From Lacunisphaera sp. (GTDB taxonomy: Bacteria > Verrucomicrobiota > Verrucomicrobiia > Opitutales > Opitutaceae): DNA of 64,000 nt. Location of the stretch: positions 62,001-126,000 of the forward strand of contig JAQSCO010000005.1 in assembly GCA_029945445.1 (NCBI GenBank), written 5' to 3'. Positions 35,498 through 44,216 of this stretch are shown in pieces. The translations under genes were made by a program, and so were the position numbers. Numbering within the stretch: the stretch's first letter is position 1; the number at the start of each line of letters is the position of its first letter. The notes beneath the pieces are model-generated. The model worked only from the letters and a program-made list of their open reading frames with translations. It did no database searches and was not told the origin of the DNA.

Positions 35498-37693
35498 ATG
35501 CTCTATTACCTTATTGCCGCGGTCGTGGTCCTGCACACGGCCTTCTGGGGGATCGGACTGAGCTGGCTGGTGTTGCCCCGGGTCTGGCGGCGCTGGTGGT
35601 GGGCCTTCGCCCCCGGCCTCGGCATCGCGCTGCAATCGGCGGTCGTGTGGCTGGGCGCGCACACGCCGCTGGCCGGCACCAACGTCTACGCCCAGTGGAG
35701 CGAACTGCTGCCGCTGGGCCTGCTCGTGGCCGCGGTCGCGCGGCACGGCGCACCCGCCATCGGGACGCGACTGCGGGCCGCGTGGAGCGCGCGGGGCTTG
35801 CTGCTCCTGGCCGGGCTGGCGGGCGCGGTGTTGCTCTGGCCGATGGCACAACGCGGCGGCTGGACCCTGACCGCGTCCTCGCTCGGCAGCTGCGACCAGG
35901 CCGATTATGCCGCCGGCGCGCGGGTGCTCGGGGAATTTTCGCGCGACGACCGCACCGGGTTTCTCGGCCTGAGCGAAGTCACCAAAGTCGGCTCGGCGGA
36001 TTACTTTTTCGATTTCTGGCTCCGGCTGAACCATTTCACGCCCTCGGCGCTGCTGGCGCACAACGGCACCATCCTCGGCCTGCAGCCCTACCAGCTGGTG
36101 AGCCTGACCGGCGTGGTGCTCCTGCTGCTGAACTCCTGCCTGGTGCTGCTGCTGGCCCGCGTGGCGGTCGGCCTGCGCGGCTCCGCGGCCTTGATCCCGG
36201 CGGCACTCTATCTTTTCTCGCCGCTCGGTGCCTACGCGGTGCACCACGGCGCGCTCGGCCAGCTCTACGCCGCGCACGGCATCGCGGTGTTGACGCTGGC
36301 GGTGCTCGGGGCGTGGCGGGCCGGTCTCCGCGGCGGCAGCGTGTGGGCTTGGGCGCCACTCGTGCTGGTGGCGATCTGGATCCTGGCGGGCAGTTACAAC
36401 TTCATCCTGACCGTGGCGCTCGCGCCCGCCGGCGCCTGGCTGCTGGCCGAATTGTGGGCGCGGCGCGACTGGCGCGGCTCCGCCCGGGTCGCGGGCCTGG
36501 TGCTGGCGATGCTGGCGGTGTCCGCGGTGCTTTTCTGGGGCCGCTTCGACGGGTTGATCGAACGCTTCCGGCTGTTTGACCAATACGATTTCGGCTGGCC
36601 GGTGCCGTTGCTCTCGCCCGAGGGCTGGTTCGGTATGCTGCGCGACACGGAACTCCACGCCTGGCCGCGGGCGGTGCGCCTGCTGCTCAGCGCGCTGACG
36701 GTCGGCATCTGGCTGACGGGCGTCATCCTGCTCTGGCGCCGGCAACGGGACCGCGCGCTGGCGGCCGTGGCGCTGGTGCTGCCGGTGCTCGCGGGCTGGG
36801 GCCTGCTGGTATGGGAGGCGCGGACGCGCGCCAACGCCAGCTACGATGCATTCAAGCTCTTTTCCGTGTTCTATCCCGAACTGCTCGCGGGCCTCACCTG
36901 CTGGCTGGCGGTGGCATGGCCGGCGCGGCCGACGTGGTGGCGGCGCGCCAGTCTCGCGCTGGTGGCACTCGTGCTGGTCCTGAATGGCCACGCCGCCGGA
37001 TTGTTTGCGCGGAAGATGGCGCTGCCGCCCCTGCGGGTGGAGCGGTCCCTGCTGGAGATCCGGCGGCTGGAGCGCATCCCCCGCGTCACGTCGGTCAACC
37101 TGCGTATCGAGGACTTCTGGGCGCGCCTGTGGGCGAATGCGTTCCTGCTGCGCAAGCCGCAGTATTTTTCCGTCCACACTTATGAGGGCCGGCTCAACAC
37201 CGCCTTTAAGGGCGAATGGGACCTGAGCGACAGCCTCCTGCGCTCCCTGCCGCTGCGCGAGGCGGACTTCATTGATCTCAATCCCCAATTCCATGCCGTG
37301 CGGGTGAAGGCGCCCGGCCGCGTCGACCTGGCCTTCGGGTCGGGCTGGCACGTTCAGGAGGCGGAGGGGATCAACCGCTGGCGGTGGAGCGCCGGTCCCG
37401 CCACCATCACCGTGTTCAATCCGGGCGCCCGGCCGCAAACGGTGAACCTGGCGCTGCGGGTGCGCGCCCTCCAGCCCGGCCGGCTGCAGCTCGAGCTCGG
37501 TGACGCGCGGCTGGGCGGTCCGCGTCTCCTGAACGGCAATCTCCAGCGGCTGGAATACAAGGACGTCGTGCTACCGCCGGGGGCCTCGGTGCTGATTCTG
37601 TCGACCGACCAGGCGGCGGCCCACGCGGCGGACAGCGACCCGCGGCTGCTCGCGGTGGCGCTCTACGGACTGTCGGTGCAGGCCGAGCCCTGA
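35498..37693 (+). CDS. large polytopic membrane protein, unrecognised
   Basis: 731 residues from the ATG at 35498. About 12 TM helices occupy residues 1-515 (first MLYYLIAAVVVLHTAFWGIG), followed by a periplasmic C-terminal region of about 200 residues with beta-sandwich character. The loop SCDQADYAAGARVLGEF holds an acidic pair like that of GT-C enzymes. Its position between glycosyltransferase genes suggests polyprenyl-linked sugar transfer or polymer handling. No specific family can be named. Confidence 0.62.
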   Translation: MLYYLIAAVVVLHTAFWGIGLSWLVLPRVWRRWWWAFAPGLGIALQSAVVWLGAHTPLAGTNVYAQWSELLPLGLLVAAVARHGAPAIGTRLRAAWSARGLLLLAGLAGAVLLWPMAQRGGWTLTASSLGSCDQADYAAGARVLGEFSRDDRTGFLGLSEVTKVGSADYFFDFWLRLNHFTPSALLAHNGTILGLQPYQLVSLTGVVLLLLNSCLVLLLARVAVGLRGSAALIPAALYLFSPLGAYAVHHGALGQLYAAHGIAVLTLAVLGAWRAGLRGGSVWAWAPLVLVAIWILAGSYNFILTVALAPAGAWLLAELWARRDWRGSARVAGLVLAMLAVSAVLFWGRFDGLIERFRLFDQYDFGWPVPLLSPEGWFGMLRDTELHAWPRAVRLLLSALTVGIWLTGVILLWRRQRDRALAAVALVLPVLAGWGLLVWEARTRANASYDAFKLFSVFYPELLAGLTCWLAVAWPARPTWWRRASLALVALVLVLNGHAAGLFARKMALPPLRVERSLLEIRRLERIPRVTSVNLRIEDFWARLWANAFLLRKPQYFSVHTYEGRLNTAFKGEWDLSDSLLRSLPLREADFIDLNPQFHAVRVKAPGRVDLAFGSGWHVQEAEGINRWRWSAGPATITVFNPGARPQTVNLALRVRALQPGRLQLELGDARLGGPRLLNGNLQRLEYKDVVLPPGASVLILSTDQAAAHAADSDPRLLAVALYGLSVQAEP

Positions 37694-37734
37694 GCGCGGC
37701 TTTCGCCTCGCCACTTTTTCCGGAGACGGCCTCA

Positions 37735-38472
37735 ATGGCCCCGGTGCAACCAGACGAATATCGCAAGATGGCCGGCGTGGAGGACGCGATGTGGTATTAC
37801 CGCGCACTCCACCGGCATGTCACCCGAAGCCTGGCGCGGTCGCTCGGCCCGAACGCGGCGGTGCTTGATGCCGGCTGCGGCACCGGCGGGCTGCTGCGGC
37901 GATTGCACGAGGCGCAGCCCGCCTGGAAACTGACCGGGCTGGATTTTTCGCCGCTGGCCGGCGAGCTCGCCCGCGAGCGCACCGGCGGCGAGATTGTGCA
38001 GGGCTCGATCGCCGCGCTGCCGTTTGCAGACGCGAGCTTCGACGCCGTGGTGTCGTGCGACGTGGTCTGCCAGGTGACCGAGCCGGCGCAGGCCGTGCGC
38101 GAGTTTCACCGGGTACTCAAGCCCGGCGGCACCGTAGTGCTGACGATGCCCGCCTACCCGTGGATGTTTTCCTACCACGACAGGGAGGTCGGCAACCTGC
38201 GCCGCTACACGCGCGGCGAGGTGGGCGAACTCCTGCGCGCGGCGGGTTTCACGGTCACGGGCAACACCTACTGGAACATGCTGCCGTTCCCGCTCGCGGT
38301 GCTCCGCCGGAAGGTCTTCCCGCCGGCCGCGCCAGCCAGCGACGTCGGGCTTTTCCCCGCGCCGGTGGAGGCGTTCTTCAACGGCCTGATGGCGCTCGAG
38401 CACGCCTGGCTGGGCCTCGGGGCGCCGTTGCCGTTCGGCAATTCGGTGCTGACTGTCGCCCGGAAATCATAA
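37735..38472 (+). CDS. class I SAM-dependent methyltransferase
   Basis: 245 residues. Motif I AVLDAGCGTGGLLRRL, the acidic LTGLDFSPLAGELA, the motif II/IV region FDAVVSCDVVCQV and VLKPGGTVVLTMPAYPWMF are present. The YPWMFSYHDREVGNLRRYT region is common in methyltransferases of polyprenyl-sugar clusters that act on lipid-linked or sugar substrates. The gap to the following GT2 gene is 18 bases, so they form one operon. Confidence 0.85.
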   Translation: MAPVQPDEYRKMAGVEDAMWYYRALHRHVTRSLARSLGPNAAVLDAGCGTGGLLRRLHEAQPAWKLTGLDFSPLAGELARERTGGEIVQGSIAALPFADASFDAVVSCDVVCQVTEPAQAVREFHRVLKPGGTVVLTMPAYPWMFSYHDREVGNLRRYTRGEVGELLRAAGFTVTGNTYWNMLPFPLAVLRRKVFPPAAPASDVGLFPAPVEAFFNGLMALEHAWLGLGAPLPFGNSVLTVARKS

Positions 38473-38490
38473 CAGTCTGGCGCCGCACCC

Positions 38491-39420
38491 ATGACTCCCT
38501 CCCTCAGCTTCGTCATTCCCCTGTATTACAGCGCGGAAACCATCACGCCGCTCGTCAAGGAGATCGAGGGCCTCGTCATCGAGGGCGGCCACGAGCTGGT
38601 GCTGGTCAACGACGGCAGCCGCGACGCCACGGCCGGCCTCTGTCGCGAGTTACTGCGCGACGCGCGCATCCCGATCACCTTCGTCAACCACGCGCGCAAC
38701 TTCGGCGAGCACAACGCCGTGCTCACCGGCTACCGGCACGCGCGCGGCGCCTATATCGTCAACCTCGACGACGACGGCCAGAACCCGCCGGCAGAGGCGG
38801 TGAGGCTCTGGTCGCACGCGAAGGCGGAGGGGCTCGACGTGGTCTACGGGCATTACGCGCACAAGGAGCACTCGGTCTTCCGTAACTTCGGCAGCTGGGT
38901 GACCAACCGGATGACGGACTGGGTGCTCGACAAGCCGAAAGGCTTTTATCTCTCGAGTTTCCGCTGCGTGAGCGCGTTCGTGGCGAAGGAGGTCGCGGCG
39001 CACGAGGGCCCGTATCCCTACATCGACGGGCTCATCCTGCAGGTGACGCAGAACATCGGGGCGATCGAGGTGCACCATGCCGGGCGCGCCGCCGGCCAGA
39101 GTGGCTATACGTTGCGGCGGCTGCTCCGGTTGTGGCTGAGCACGTTCGTGAATTTCTCCGTCATGCCGCTGCGACTCGCGACCCTGCTCGGGCTGGTCAT
39201 GGGTGCCGTGGGCCTGGCCGGCCTCGGCATCGTGTTTTTCCTCTGGGCGACCAACCGCGGCCCGGATTACGGCTGGGGCTCGCTGATGGGTGCGCTGCTG
39301 GTCTTCTCCGGCGCGCAGCTGGTCATGCTCGGCCTGATCGGCGAATACCTCGGCCGGATGTTCCTGACGGTGAACCGCCGGCCGCAGTCGGTCGTGCGCT
39401 CGGTCGAGCGCGCGGGGTAG
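38491..39420 (+). CDS. GT2 polyprenyl-phosphate sugar transferase (ArnC/GtrB-like)
   Basis: 309 residues. A GT-A domain (FVIPLYYSAETI, LVNDGSRDATAG, NFGEHNAVLTGY, and the DXD-type NLDDDGQNPP) is followed by two C-terminal TM helices (about 225-255 and 265-290). The family makes polyprenyl-phosphate-linked sugars that GT-C enzymes use outside. Three such GT-C-like proteins are encoded nearby, so this gene probably supplies their donor. Confidence 0.88.
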   Translation: MTPSLSFVIPLYYSAETITPLVKEIEGLVIEGGHELVLVNDGSRDATAGLCRELLRDARIPITFVNHARNFGEHNAVLTGYRHARGAYIVNLDDDGQNPPAEAVRLWSHAKAEGLDVVYGHYAHKEHSVFRNFGSWVTNRMTDWVLDKPKGFYLSSFRCVSAFVAKEVAAHEGPYPYIDGLILQVTQNIGAIEVHHAGRAAGQSGYTLRRLLRLWLSTFVNFSVMPLRLATLLGLVMGAVGLAGLGIVFFLWATNRGPDYGWGSLMGALLVFSGAQLVMLGLIGEYLGRMFLTVNRRPQSVVRSVERAG

Positions 39421-39466
39421 GCTGGATCTTGTCCGGTTGTGGGCACCCCGCCCGCAAATGAACCCA

Positions 39467-40501
39467 TCAGATCCGGGCGGGATAAACGGGCACGGGCACC
39501 GGGCGGGGCGCGGCGTTTTCCAGCAGTTCGCGCCAGCGCTGCTGCTCCCCGCCGAGGGCTTCGGCCACGCTGGACCGGATCGCCGCGGGCGGCGCCGGCA
39601 GGACTTGCAACCAATAGAGCAGCGCGGCTTGCCCGAGATGATAGTCGAAGACGAACGACTGGTCCCAGTGCCGCTCGATGAAGCGCCGGCTCCAGTCGCG
39701 TGCGGCGAGCACGGCGATTTTTTCCCGCCAGCGCGACACCAGCCGGAAGGTGTTGTGCTCGTCGCGCAGCTTGCGGCCGGACGAAGCGCTGATGTGGTGC
39801 CGCACGACGCTGCGCAGCGCGACGAAGTTTTGCAGGCCGGCGGCGGACGCCCGCAGGCAGAGGTCGATGTCCTCGCTGCCGTTGATGAAACCCTCGTCGA
39901 AGCCGCCGAGCTGCGTCCACAAGGCGCGGCGCAGGCCGAAGCACGCGCCGGTCAGCGCGTCGACCGCGCGACACGCGGGCACACCGAGCCAGCGGAAGCT
40001 CCACGGCACGCCGGTGTCGTGCGCCGGCTTGCCCTGGTGGTTGAAGAAGATCCCCGTGTGGTCGGTGGCGCCGGTCGCGGCGTTGAGCTGGACGTTGCCC
40101 ACGAGCCCGGCATCCGGGAAGCGGTCGAAGGCGGCGAGCATCGGCTCGAGCCAGCGCGGCAGGAGGACGAGGTCGTTGTTGAGGAAGAAGAGGAAGTCGC
40201 CGGTGGCCGCCGCGGCGCCGCGGTTGCAGGCGGCGGCGAAGCCGAGGTTTTTTTCGTGCAGGATGGTGCGGATTGTAGGGCTGCCGCTTGTCGGCAGGCC
40301 GGGATTACCGGTCGGACCAGGTCCGGCGACTAGCGCCGACCCTACAGCCTGCAACCACTCCTGAGTGCCGTCGGTGCTGCCGTCGTCGACGAGGATGATC
40401 TCATGCTCCAGTCCAGGCGGCAGGGTCGCGCGCAGGCTCGCCAGCATGGCCTGTGTCAGTGGCAGGCAGTTGTAGAGCGGGATGATGAACGAGACCTTCA
40501 T
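39467..40501 (-). CDS. GT2-family glycosyltransferase with repeat-derived insertion
   Basis: 344 residues, GT-A fold: FIIPLYNCLPLTQAML, LVDDGSTDGTQEWL, the acceptor-side EKNLGFAAACNRGA, and FLNNDLVLLP (DXD equivalent). It resembles rhamnosyl- and galactosyltransferases of O-antigen loci. Between EWL (about 50) and RTILHEKNLG (about 78) lie about 25 extra residues rich in Gly, Pro, Ser and Thr, encoded by a 73-bp palindromic element (40274-40346). That loop lies between beta-strands 2 and 3 of the usual fold, so activity may survive. Confidence 0.82.
   Translation of the reverse strand: MKVSFIIPLYNCLPLTQAMLASLRATLPPGLEHEIILVDDGSTDGTQEWLQAVGSALVAGPGPTGNPGLPTSGSPTIRTILHEKNLGFAAACNRGAAAATGDFLFFLNNDLVLLPRWLEPMLAAFDRFPDAGLVGNVQLNAATGATDHTGIFFNHQGKPAHDTGVPWSFRWLGVPACRAVDALTGACFGLRRALWTQLGGFDEGFINGSEDIDLCLRASAAGLQNFVALRSVVRHHISASSGRKLRDEHNTFRLVSRWREKIAVLAARDWSRRFIERHWDQSFVFDYHLGQAALLYWLQVLPAPPAAIRSSVAEALGGEQQRWRELLENAAPRPVPVPVYPARI
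40274..40346. repeat. 73-bp palindromic element inside a GT2 gene
   Basis: Terminal inverted repeats TGTAGGG and CCCTACA bracket two internal stem-loops: CTGCCG/CGGCAG (loop CTTGT on the plus strand) and CGGCG/CGCCG (loop of five). The element lies wholly in the coding sequence without disrupting the frame. Confidence 0.7.
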
Positions 40502-40552
40502 GCCGGGCGGTTCATGGTGTAGCCGGCCGGCCGGCGCGCCGCACGCAGAATC

Positions 40553-41431
40553 TCAGGCCAGCAGCCGCTTCAGGTATTCGCCGTAGGCGGACTTGCCGAG
40601 CTTCTTGATGTTGGCTTCGAGGCCGGCGCGGTCGATCCAGCCCTGCTTGTAGGCGATCTCCTCGATGCACGCGATCTTCAGGCCGGTGCGGTTCTCGAGG
40701 ACGTGGACAAACTGGGCGGCCTCAATGAGCGAGTCGTGCGTGCCGGTGTCGAGCCACGCGGTGCCACGGCCGAAAACCTCGACGTGCAGCTTGCCTTTCT
40801 CGAGGTAGAGCCGGTTGAGGTCCGTGATCTCAAGTTCGTTGCGCTTCGAGGGCTTGAGGCCGCGCGCGAGGGCGACGACATCCTGGTCGTAGAAATACAG
40901 GCCGGGCACGGCGTAGTTGGATTTGGGCTGCGCGGGTTTCTCCTCGAGTGAGAGCACGCGACCGTCCGGGGCGAACTCGACGACGCCGTAAGCCGTGGGG
41001 TTGGCGACATGGTAGCCGAAGATGGTGGCGCCGTCGGGGCGGGCGCTGGCCTCGGCGAGGGAGTGCACGAACTCGGCGCCGTAGAAAAGATTGTCGCCGA
41101 GGACGAGGGCGGAGGACTCCTTGCCGGTCAGGAAGCCGGTGTCGCCGGCGATGGTGAAGGCCTGCGCGAGGCCGTCGGGGCTGGGTTGCTCGGCATAGCT
41201 GAACTTGAGGCCGAGGTTGGCGCCGTCGCCGAGGAGCTTCTTGAAATTCGGCAGGTCGGTCGGCGTGGAGATGATGAGGATCTCGCGGATGCCGGCGAGC
41301 ATCAGCACCGACAGCGGATAATAGATCATCGGCTTGTCGTAGACCGGCATGAGCTGCTTGCTCACGGCGATGGTGAGGGGATAGAGGCGCGTGCCGGAGC
41401 CGCCAGCCAGGATGATTCCTTTGCGATTCAT
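40553..41431 (-). CDS. rfbA: glucose-1-phosphate thymidylyltransferase
   Basis: 292 residues from the ATG at 41431. It makes dTDP-glucose from glucose-1-phosphate and dTTP. Motifs are [47 protein letters not shown] and [11 protein letters not shown]; the length fits RmlA. A solo CACGAA repeat (41446-41470) lies 10-40 bases before its start. It is the last gene of the minus-strand deoxysugar run. Confidence 0.95.
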   Translation of the reverse strand: MNRKGIILAGGSGTRLYPLTIAVSKQLMPVYDKPMIYYPLSVLMLAGIREILIISTPTDLPNFKKLLGDGANLGLKFSYAEQPSPDGLAQAFTIAGDTGFLTGKESSALVLGDNLFYGAEFVHSLAEASARPDGATIFGYHVANPTAYGVVEFAPDGRVLSLEEKPAQPKSNYAVPGLYFYDQDVVALARGLKPSKRNELEITDLNRLYLEKGKLHVEVFGRGTAWLDTGTHDSLIEAAQFVHVLENRTGLKIACIEEIAYKQGWIDRAGLEANIKKLGKSAYGEYLKRLLA

Positions 41432-41440
41432 GTATGAGGG

Positions 41441-41472
41441 GTGCCCACGAAACACACGAAAACGCACGAAAG
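41441..41472. repeat. solo CACGAA-unit repeat before rfbA
   Basis: CACGAA at 41446, 41455 and 41465, that is spacing 9 then 10, the same spacing seen in the CGCGAA repeats at 41511, 41621, 42764 and 43186. It carries no partner repeat that I can see. Confidence 0.6.
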
Positions 41473-41510
41473 GTCAAAGCTGACCTGAAAAAATCAGGAG
41501 ATAAAGACGG

Positions 41511-41656
41511 TGAACCGCGAAAGGCGCGAAGAGACGCGAAGGTTTAAATGCGGGAGGCAGATAACCAAGGTAAGGTATCCCAAGGGCTGGAAGGAGCAGG
41601 CCCTGGCTGCATGTTGCCTTGCCACTTTCGCGAAACTTCGCGCTCTTCGCGGTTAA
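41511..41656. mobile_element. gene-less inverted-repeat element (MITE-like) of the CGCGAA family
   Basis: Left end 41511-41542 and right end 41625-41656 are inverted copies matching at about 24 of 31 positions, each with CGCGAA units at offsets 6, 15 and 25. The roughly 80-base interior has no coding capacity for a GxxExxY protein. A further one-unit partial copy follows at 41671-41687, next to the rfbB stop. It fills the rfbB-rfbA gap. Mobility is inferred from structure only. Confidence 0.55.
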
Positions 41657-41687
41657 TCATCTTCCGTCCGGCGCCCTTCGCGGTTGA

Positions 41688-42755
41688 TTACTTTCCGGTC
41701 CCCAACCTTTCCCGGGAGTATTTCTTGGCGGTGATGTCCGCCGCCCACGCGCGGTTCTGCAAATACCAATCCACGGTCTTCGCGATGCCGCTGGCGAAGG
41801 TCTCGCGCGGCTGCCAGCCGAGCTCGCGGTTGATCTTGGCGGCGTCGATGGCGTAGCGGCGGTCGTGGCCGGGGCGGTCGGTGACGTAGGTGATCTGGGA
41901 TTCGTAAGACTTGCCGTCGGCGCGCGGGGCCTTCTTGCCGAGCAGGGCGCAGATCGTCCGGACGATCTCGAGGTTCGGTTTTTCGTTCAGCCCGCCGATG
42001 TTGTAGGTCTCGCCGGCGCGGCCCTTGTTCAGCACGAGCCAGATGGCCGCGGCGTGGTCCTCGACGTAGAGCCAGTCGCGGATCTGCATGCCGTCGCCGT
42101 AGACCGGCAGCGGCTTGCCCTCGAGGGCGTTGAGGATCATCAGCGGGATGAGTTTTTCTGGGAAATGATACGGACCGTAGTTGTTCGAGCAGTTGGTGGT
42201 GAGCGTCGGCAGACCGTAGGTGTGCTGGTAGGCGCGGACGAGGTGGTCGCTCGCGGCCTTGGACGCGGCGTAAGGTGAGTTGGGCTCGAAGTTATGGTTC
42301 TCGGTGAAGGCCGGCGCGCCGGGCGCGAGCGAGCCGTAGACCTCGTCAGTCGAGACATGCAGGAAGCGGAAGACGGACTTCTTGGGCTCGGTCAGCTTCG
42401 TCCAGTATTGCTTCGTGCAGTTGAGCAGGCGGAGCGTGCCGATGACGTTGGTCTGGAGGAACGGCTCAGGCGAGTCGATGGAGCGGTCGACATGCGACTC
42501 GGCCGCGAAGTTGACGACCGCGTCGATCGCGTGTTCGACGAGGAGCTTGGTCACGAGGGTGGGGTCGCCGATGTCGCCGTGCGCGAAAACATAGCGCGGG
42601 TCGCCCGCGAGGTCCGCGAGGTTGGCCGGGTTGCCCGCGTAGGTGAGGGCGTCGAGGTTGACGAGTTTCGCCAGCGCGCAGCCTTTCTCGGTGAGCCTTT
42701 GCCGGATGAAATTAGAACCGATGAAGCCGCAGCCTCCTGTTACGAGTAAGTTCAT
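41688..42755 (-). CDS. rfbB: dTDP-glucose 4,6-dehydratase
   Basis: 355 residues from the ATG at 42755. It converts dTDP-glucose to dTDP-4-keto-6-deoxyglucose with bound NAD. Motifs are [39 protein letters not shown], and the YXXXK motif [13 protein letters not shown]. Upstream, 8 bases from the start, lies the left end of the first GxxExxY element. It belongs to the same run as rfbA and the epimerase-reductase gene at 43213. Confidence 0.96.
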   Translation of the reverse strand: MNLLVTGGCGFIGSNFIRQRLTEKGCALAKLVNLDALTYAGNPANLADLAGDPRYVFAHGDIGDPTLVTKLLVEHAIDAVVNFAAESHVDRSIDSPEPFLQTNVIGTLRLLNCTKQYWTKLTEPKKSVFRFLHVSTDEVYGSLAPGAPAFTENHNFEPNSPYAASKAASDHLVRAYQHTYGLPTLTTNCSNNYGPYHFPEKLIPLMILNALEGKPLPVYGDGMQIRDWLYVEDHAAAIWLVLNKGRAGETYNIGGLNEKPNLEIVRTICALLGKKAPRADGKSYESQITYVTDRPGHDRRYAIDAAKINRELGWQPRETFASGIAKTVDWYLQNRAWAADITAKKYSRERLGTGK

Positions 42756-42763
42756 GAAAATAA

Positions 42764-43216
42764 TTAACCGCGAAGGGCGCGAAAGGACGCGAAGGTTAGG
42801 AGTGGGAGAGGATGATCCGTTCCCATTCGAGGCGGGGATAGGAGCCAAAGTTGACCAGCAGGCCGAGGGGCAAACCGGTGACTTTGAGGTAATTCATTAA
42901 TTGGGCCCGATGCTCATCGGTCAAGGCTTTGGCCGCTTTCAGCTCGACGATGATTTTGTCGAAGCAAAGCAGGTCGGGGGTATAGCTATGCTTTAAAGGC
43001 CGCTCACGGTAGTGGATCTGGTAATTCCGTTGGGCATCGAACGGTATGCCGAAAAGTTCCAGTTCGATCTCGAGGGCATCCTGGTAAACCGGTTCGACAA
43101 ACCCGTTGCCCTTGTCTTTGTGCACCGCCATGCAGGCGCCGATAATGCGAACCTCGTCGCGGTAGAGCAGGTCGTCCGGCATGGTCTTCGCGATACTTCG
43201 CGTCCTTCGCGGTTAA
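42764..43216 (-). mobile_element. GxxExxY element A: gene bracketed by inverted CGCGAA repeats
   Basis: The left arm (42764-42795) and right arm (43186-43216) start with TTAACCGCGAAGG on opposite strands and match at about 26 of 31 positions, with CGCGAA units at offsets 6, 15 and 25 in both. The gene fills the interior: the left arm ends at its stop codon and the right arm ends three bases before its start. The outer TTAA of the right arm includes the stop codon of the epimerase-reductase gene. No target duplication is obvious. Confidence 0.6.
42796..43182 (-). CDS. GxxExxY protein (PD-(D/E)XK-like), copy A
   Basis: 128 residues. The family signature is GFVEPVY (Gly 27, Glu 30, Tyr 33). The nuclease-like core follows as [21 protein letters not shown] (Asp 70, Glu 80, Lys 82) and [17 protein letters not shown] (Gln 94), ending LLVNFGS. 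This Asp-Glu-x-Lys-Gln set is that of the PD-(D/E)XK superfamily. GxxExxY proteins are common and multi-copy in verrucomicrobia and related groups, and their function is not established. The start is preceded by CGAAGACC, contributed by the repeat arm. It is co-oriented with the rfb genes. Confidence 0.85.
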   Translation of the reverse strand: MPDDLLYRDEVRIIGACMAVHKDKGNGFVEPVYQDALEIELELFGIPFDAQRNYQIHYRERPLKHSYTPDLLCFDKIIVELKAAKALTDEHRAQLMNYLKVTGLPLGLLVNFGSYPRLEWERIILSHS

Positions 43217-44085
43217 ACCGCCTTGACCCAGCGGCGGAGGTCGCGTTCGACGGCCTCGTGCACCTCGGTGAGCTTGATGCCGGTGGCGGCGAGCTTGCGG
43301 GCGTCCATCACGCAGTTGGACCGCGGCGTCTTGGCGGCCTTGCTCATGAAGTCGGCCTCGTTCTCGAAGAACTTGAAGTCCTTCTGCGAGACGCCGGTCT
43401 TCTTGATGAGTTCGACAACCTCGTGCGTGGTGACCTGGCCGGGATTGGTGACGTTGTAGGTGCCGAACGGCACGCGCTGCTCCCAGCAGGCGAGCGTGGC
43501 GGCAACGAATTCGTCGAGCTGCGAGATGGAGTTGGTGGCCTCGAGCAGGTTCGCGTAGCGCATAAGCTTGCTGAGATAGTTGCGCGCATTGTCCACCTCG
43601 TTGAACGGGATACGCAGGCGCCAGATGAACACATTCGGCACGCCGGCGAGCACCTCCTCGCCGAGGCCCTTGGTGCCGGAGTAGAAGCTGCAGTTGTCCG
43701 TGCGGAAGGTGAAGTTCGGGGTGTCGGTCTCGCTGAAGCCGGTGCCGTCGGGCCGGGCGCCGGTGTAGATGCAGCCGGAGGACACGTGGCCCCAGGGCAC
43801 GCCGGCGTCGGTGCAGGCCGCGGCGACGGTGCCGGGCAGGACGGCGTTGCCGGCGAGGCACTCGGCCTTGTGCAGCTCGCAGGCGTCGACGTTCGGCTTG
43901 CCGGTATAGCCGGCGGCGTTGATGAGGAAGGCGGGCTGCTCGCGGCGCAGGAGCTCCGTCAGCGCGGTCCGGTCGGTGTAGTCAAAGTCGGCCCGCCGCA
44001 CGTTGCGGAAGGGGAGGCCGCGGCGCGTGAGCAGCGCCTGGTAGGCCGAACCGACATAACCTGAGCCACCGAGCAGATAAATCAT
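43213..44085 (-). CDS. NRS/ER-like nucleotide-4-keto-6-deoxyglucose 3,5-epimerase/4-reductase
   Basis: 290 residues, extended SDR. The Rossmann loop is LLGGSGYVGSAY and the catalytic pair lies in FYSGTKG (Tyr 135, Lys 139). The blocks FLINAAGYTGKPNVDACELHK, SSGCIYTGARPDG, ETDTPNFTF, RLRIPFNEVDNARNYLSKL and YNVTNPGQVTTHE resemble plant NRS/ER and the C-terminal half of RHM rhamnose synthases more than bacterial RmlD. Those enzymes carry out both 3,5-epimerisation and 4-reduction. Since rfbA and rfbB are adjacent and no rfbC is present here, a bifunctional role making the rhamnose nucleotide is likely. Plain RmlD-like reductase is the alternative. Confidence 0.75.
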   Translation of the reverse strand: MIYLLGGSGYVGSAYQALLTRRGLPFRNVRRADFDYTDRTALTELLRREQPAFLINAAGYTGKPNVDACELHKAECLAGNAVLPGTVAAACTDAGVPWGHVSSGCIYTGARPDGTGFSETDTPNFTFRTDNCSFYSGTKGLGEEVLAGVPNVFIWRLRIPFNEVDNARNYLSKLMRYANLLEATNSISQLDEFVAATLACWEQRVPFGTYNVTNPGQVTTHEVVELIKKTGVSQKDFKFFENEADFMSKAAKTPRSNCVMDARKLAATGIKLTEVHEAVERDLRRWVKAV

Positions 44086-44106
44086 GGGAAATTAAAATGA
44101 GAGTAA

Positions 44107-44144
44107 GGCACCATTGCTGGCTGCGGCCAGCCCGGTGTTTGTCC
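44107..44144. repeat. 38-nt hairpin repeat, copy 2
   Basis: GGCACCATTGC, a hairpin (GCTGGC, loop TGCG, GCCAGC), then CCGGTGTTTGTCC. Same length and flanks as the copy at 9097-9134, but the stem differs by paired changes. It lies between the GT2 gene at 44217 and the epimerase-reductase gene. Confidence 0.7.
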
Positions 44145-44216
44145 GGGCCGGTCGCCCGGCAAAGGGAATGAGGCTCCGGCCGAAGGTCAATCTGCAGTTT
44201 TCCGACCGGCGGCCGG

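Noticed and set aside
33776-37438. A 1220-codon open frame on the minus strand
   Set aside because: Only the part up to 35380 has glycosyltransferase content; the rest is antisense to the polytopic membrane protein at 35498 and has the Arg/Gln/His-rich composition of shadow frames.
39421-39466. Terminator between the convergent GT2 genes
   Set aside because: GGATCT/AGATCC and short GC pairs can be drawn, but there is no T-tract and the arms overlap a stop codon, so the call is not supported.
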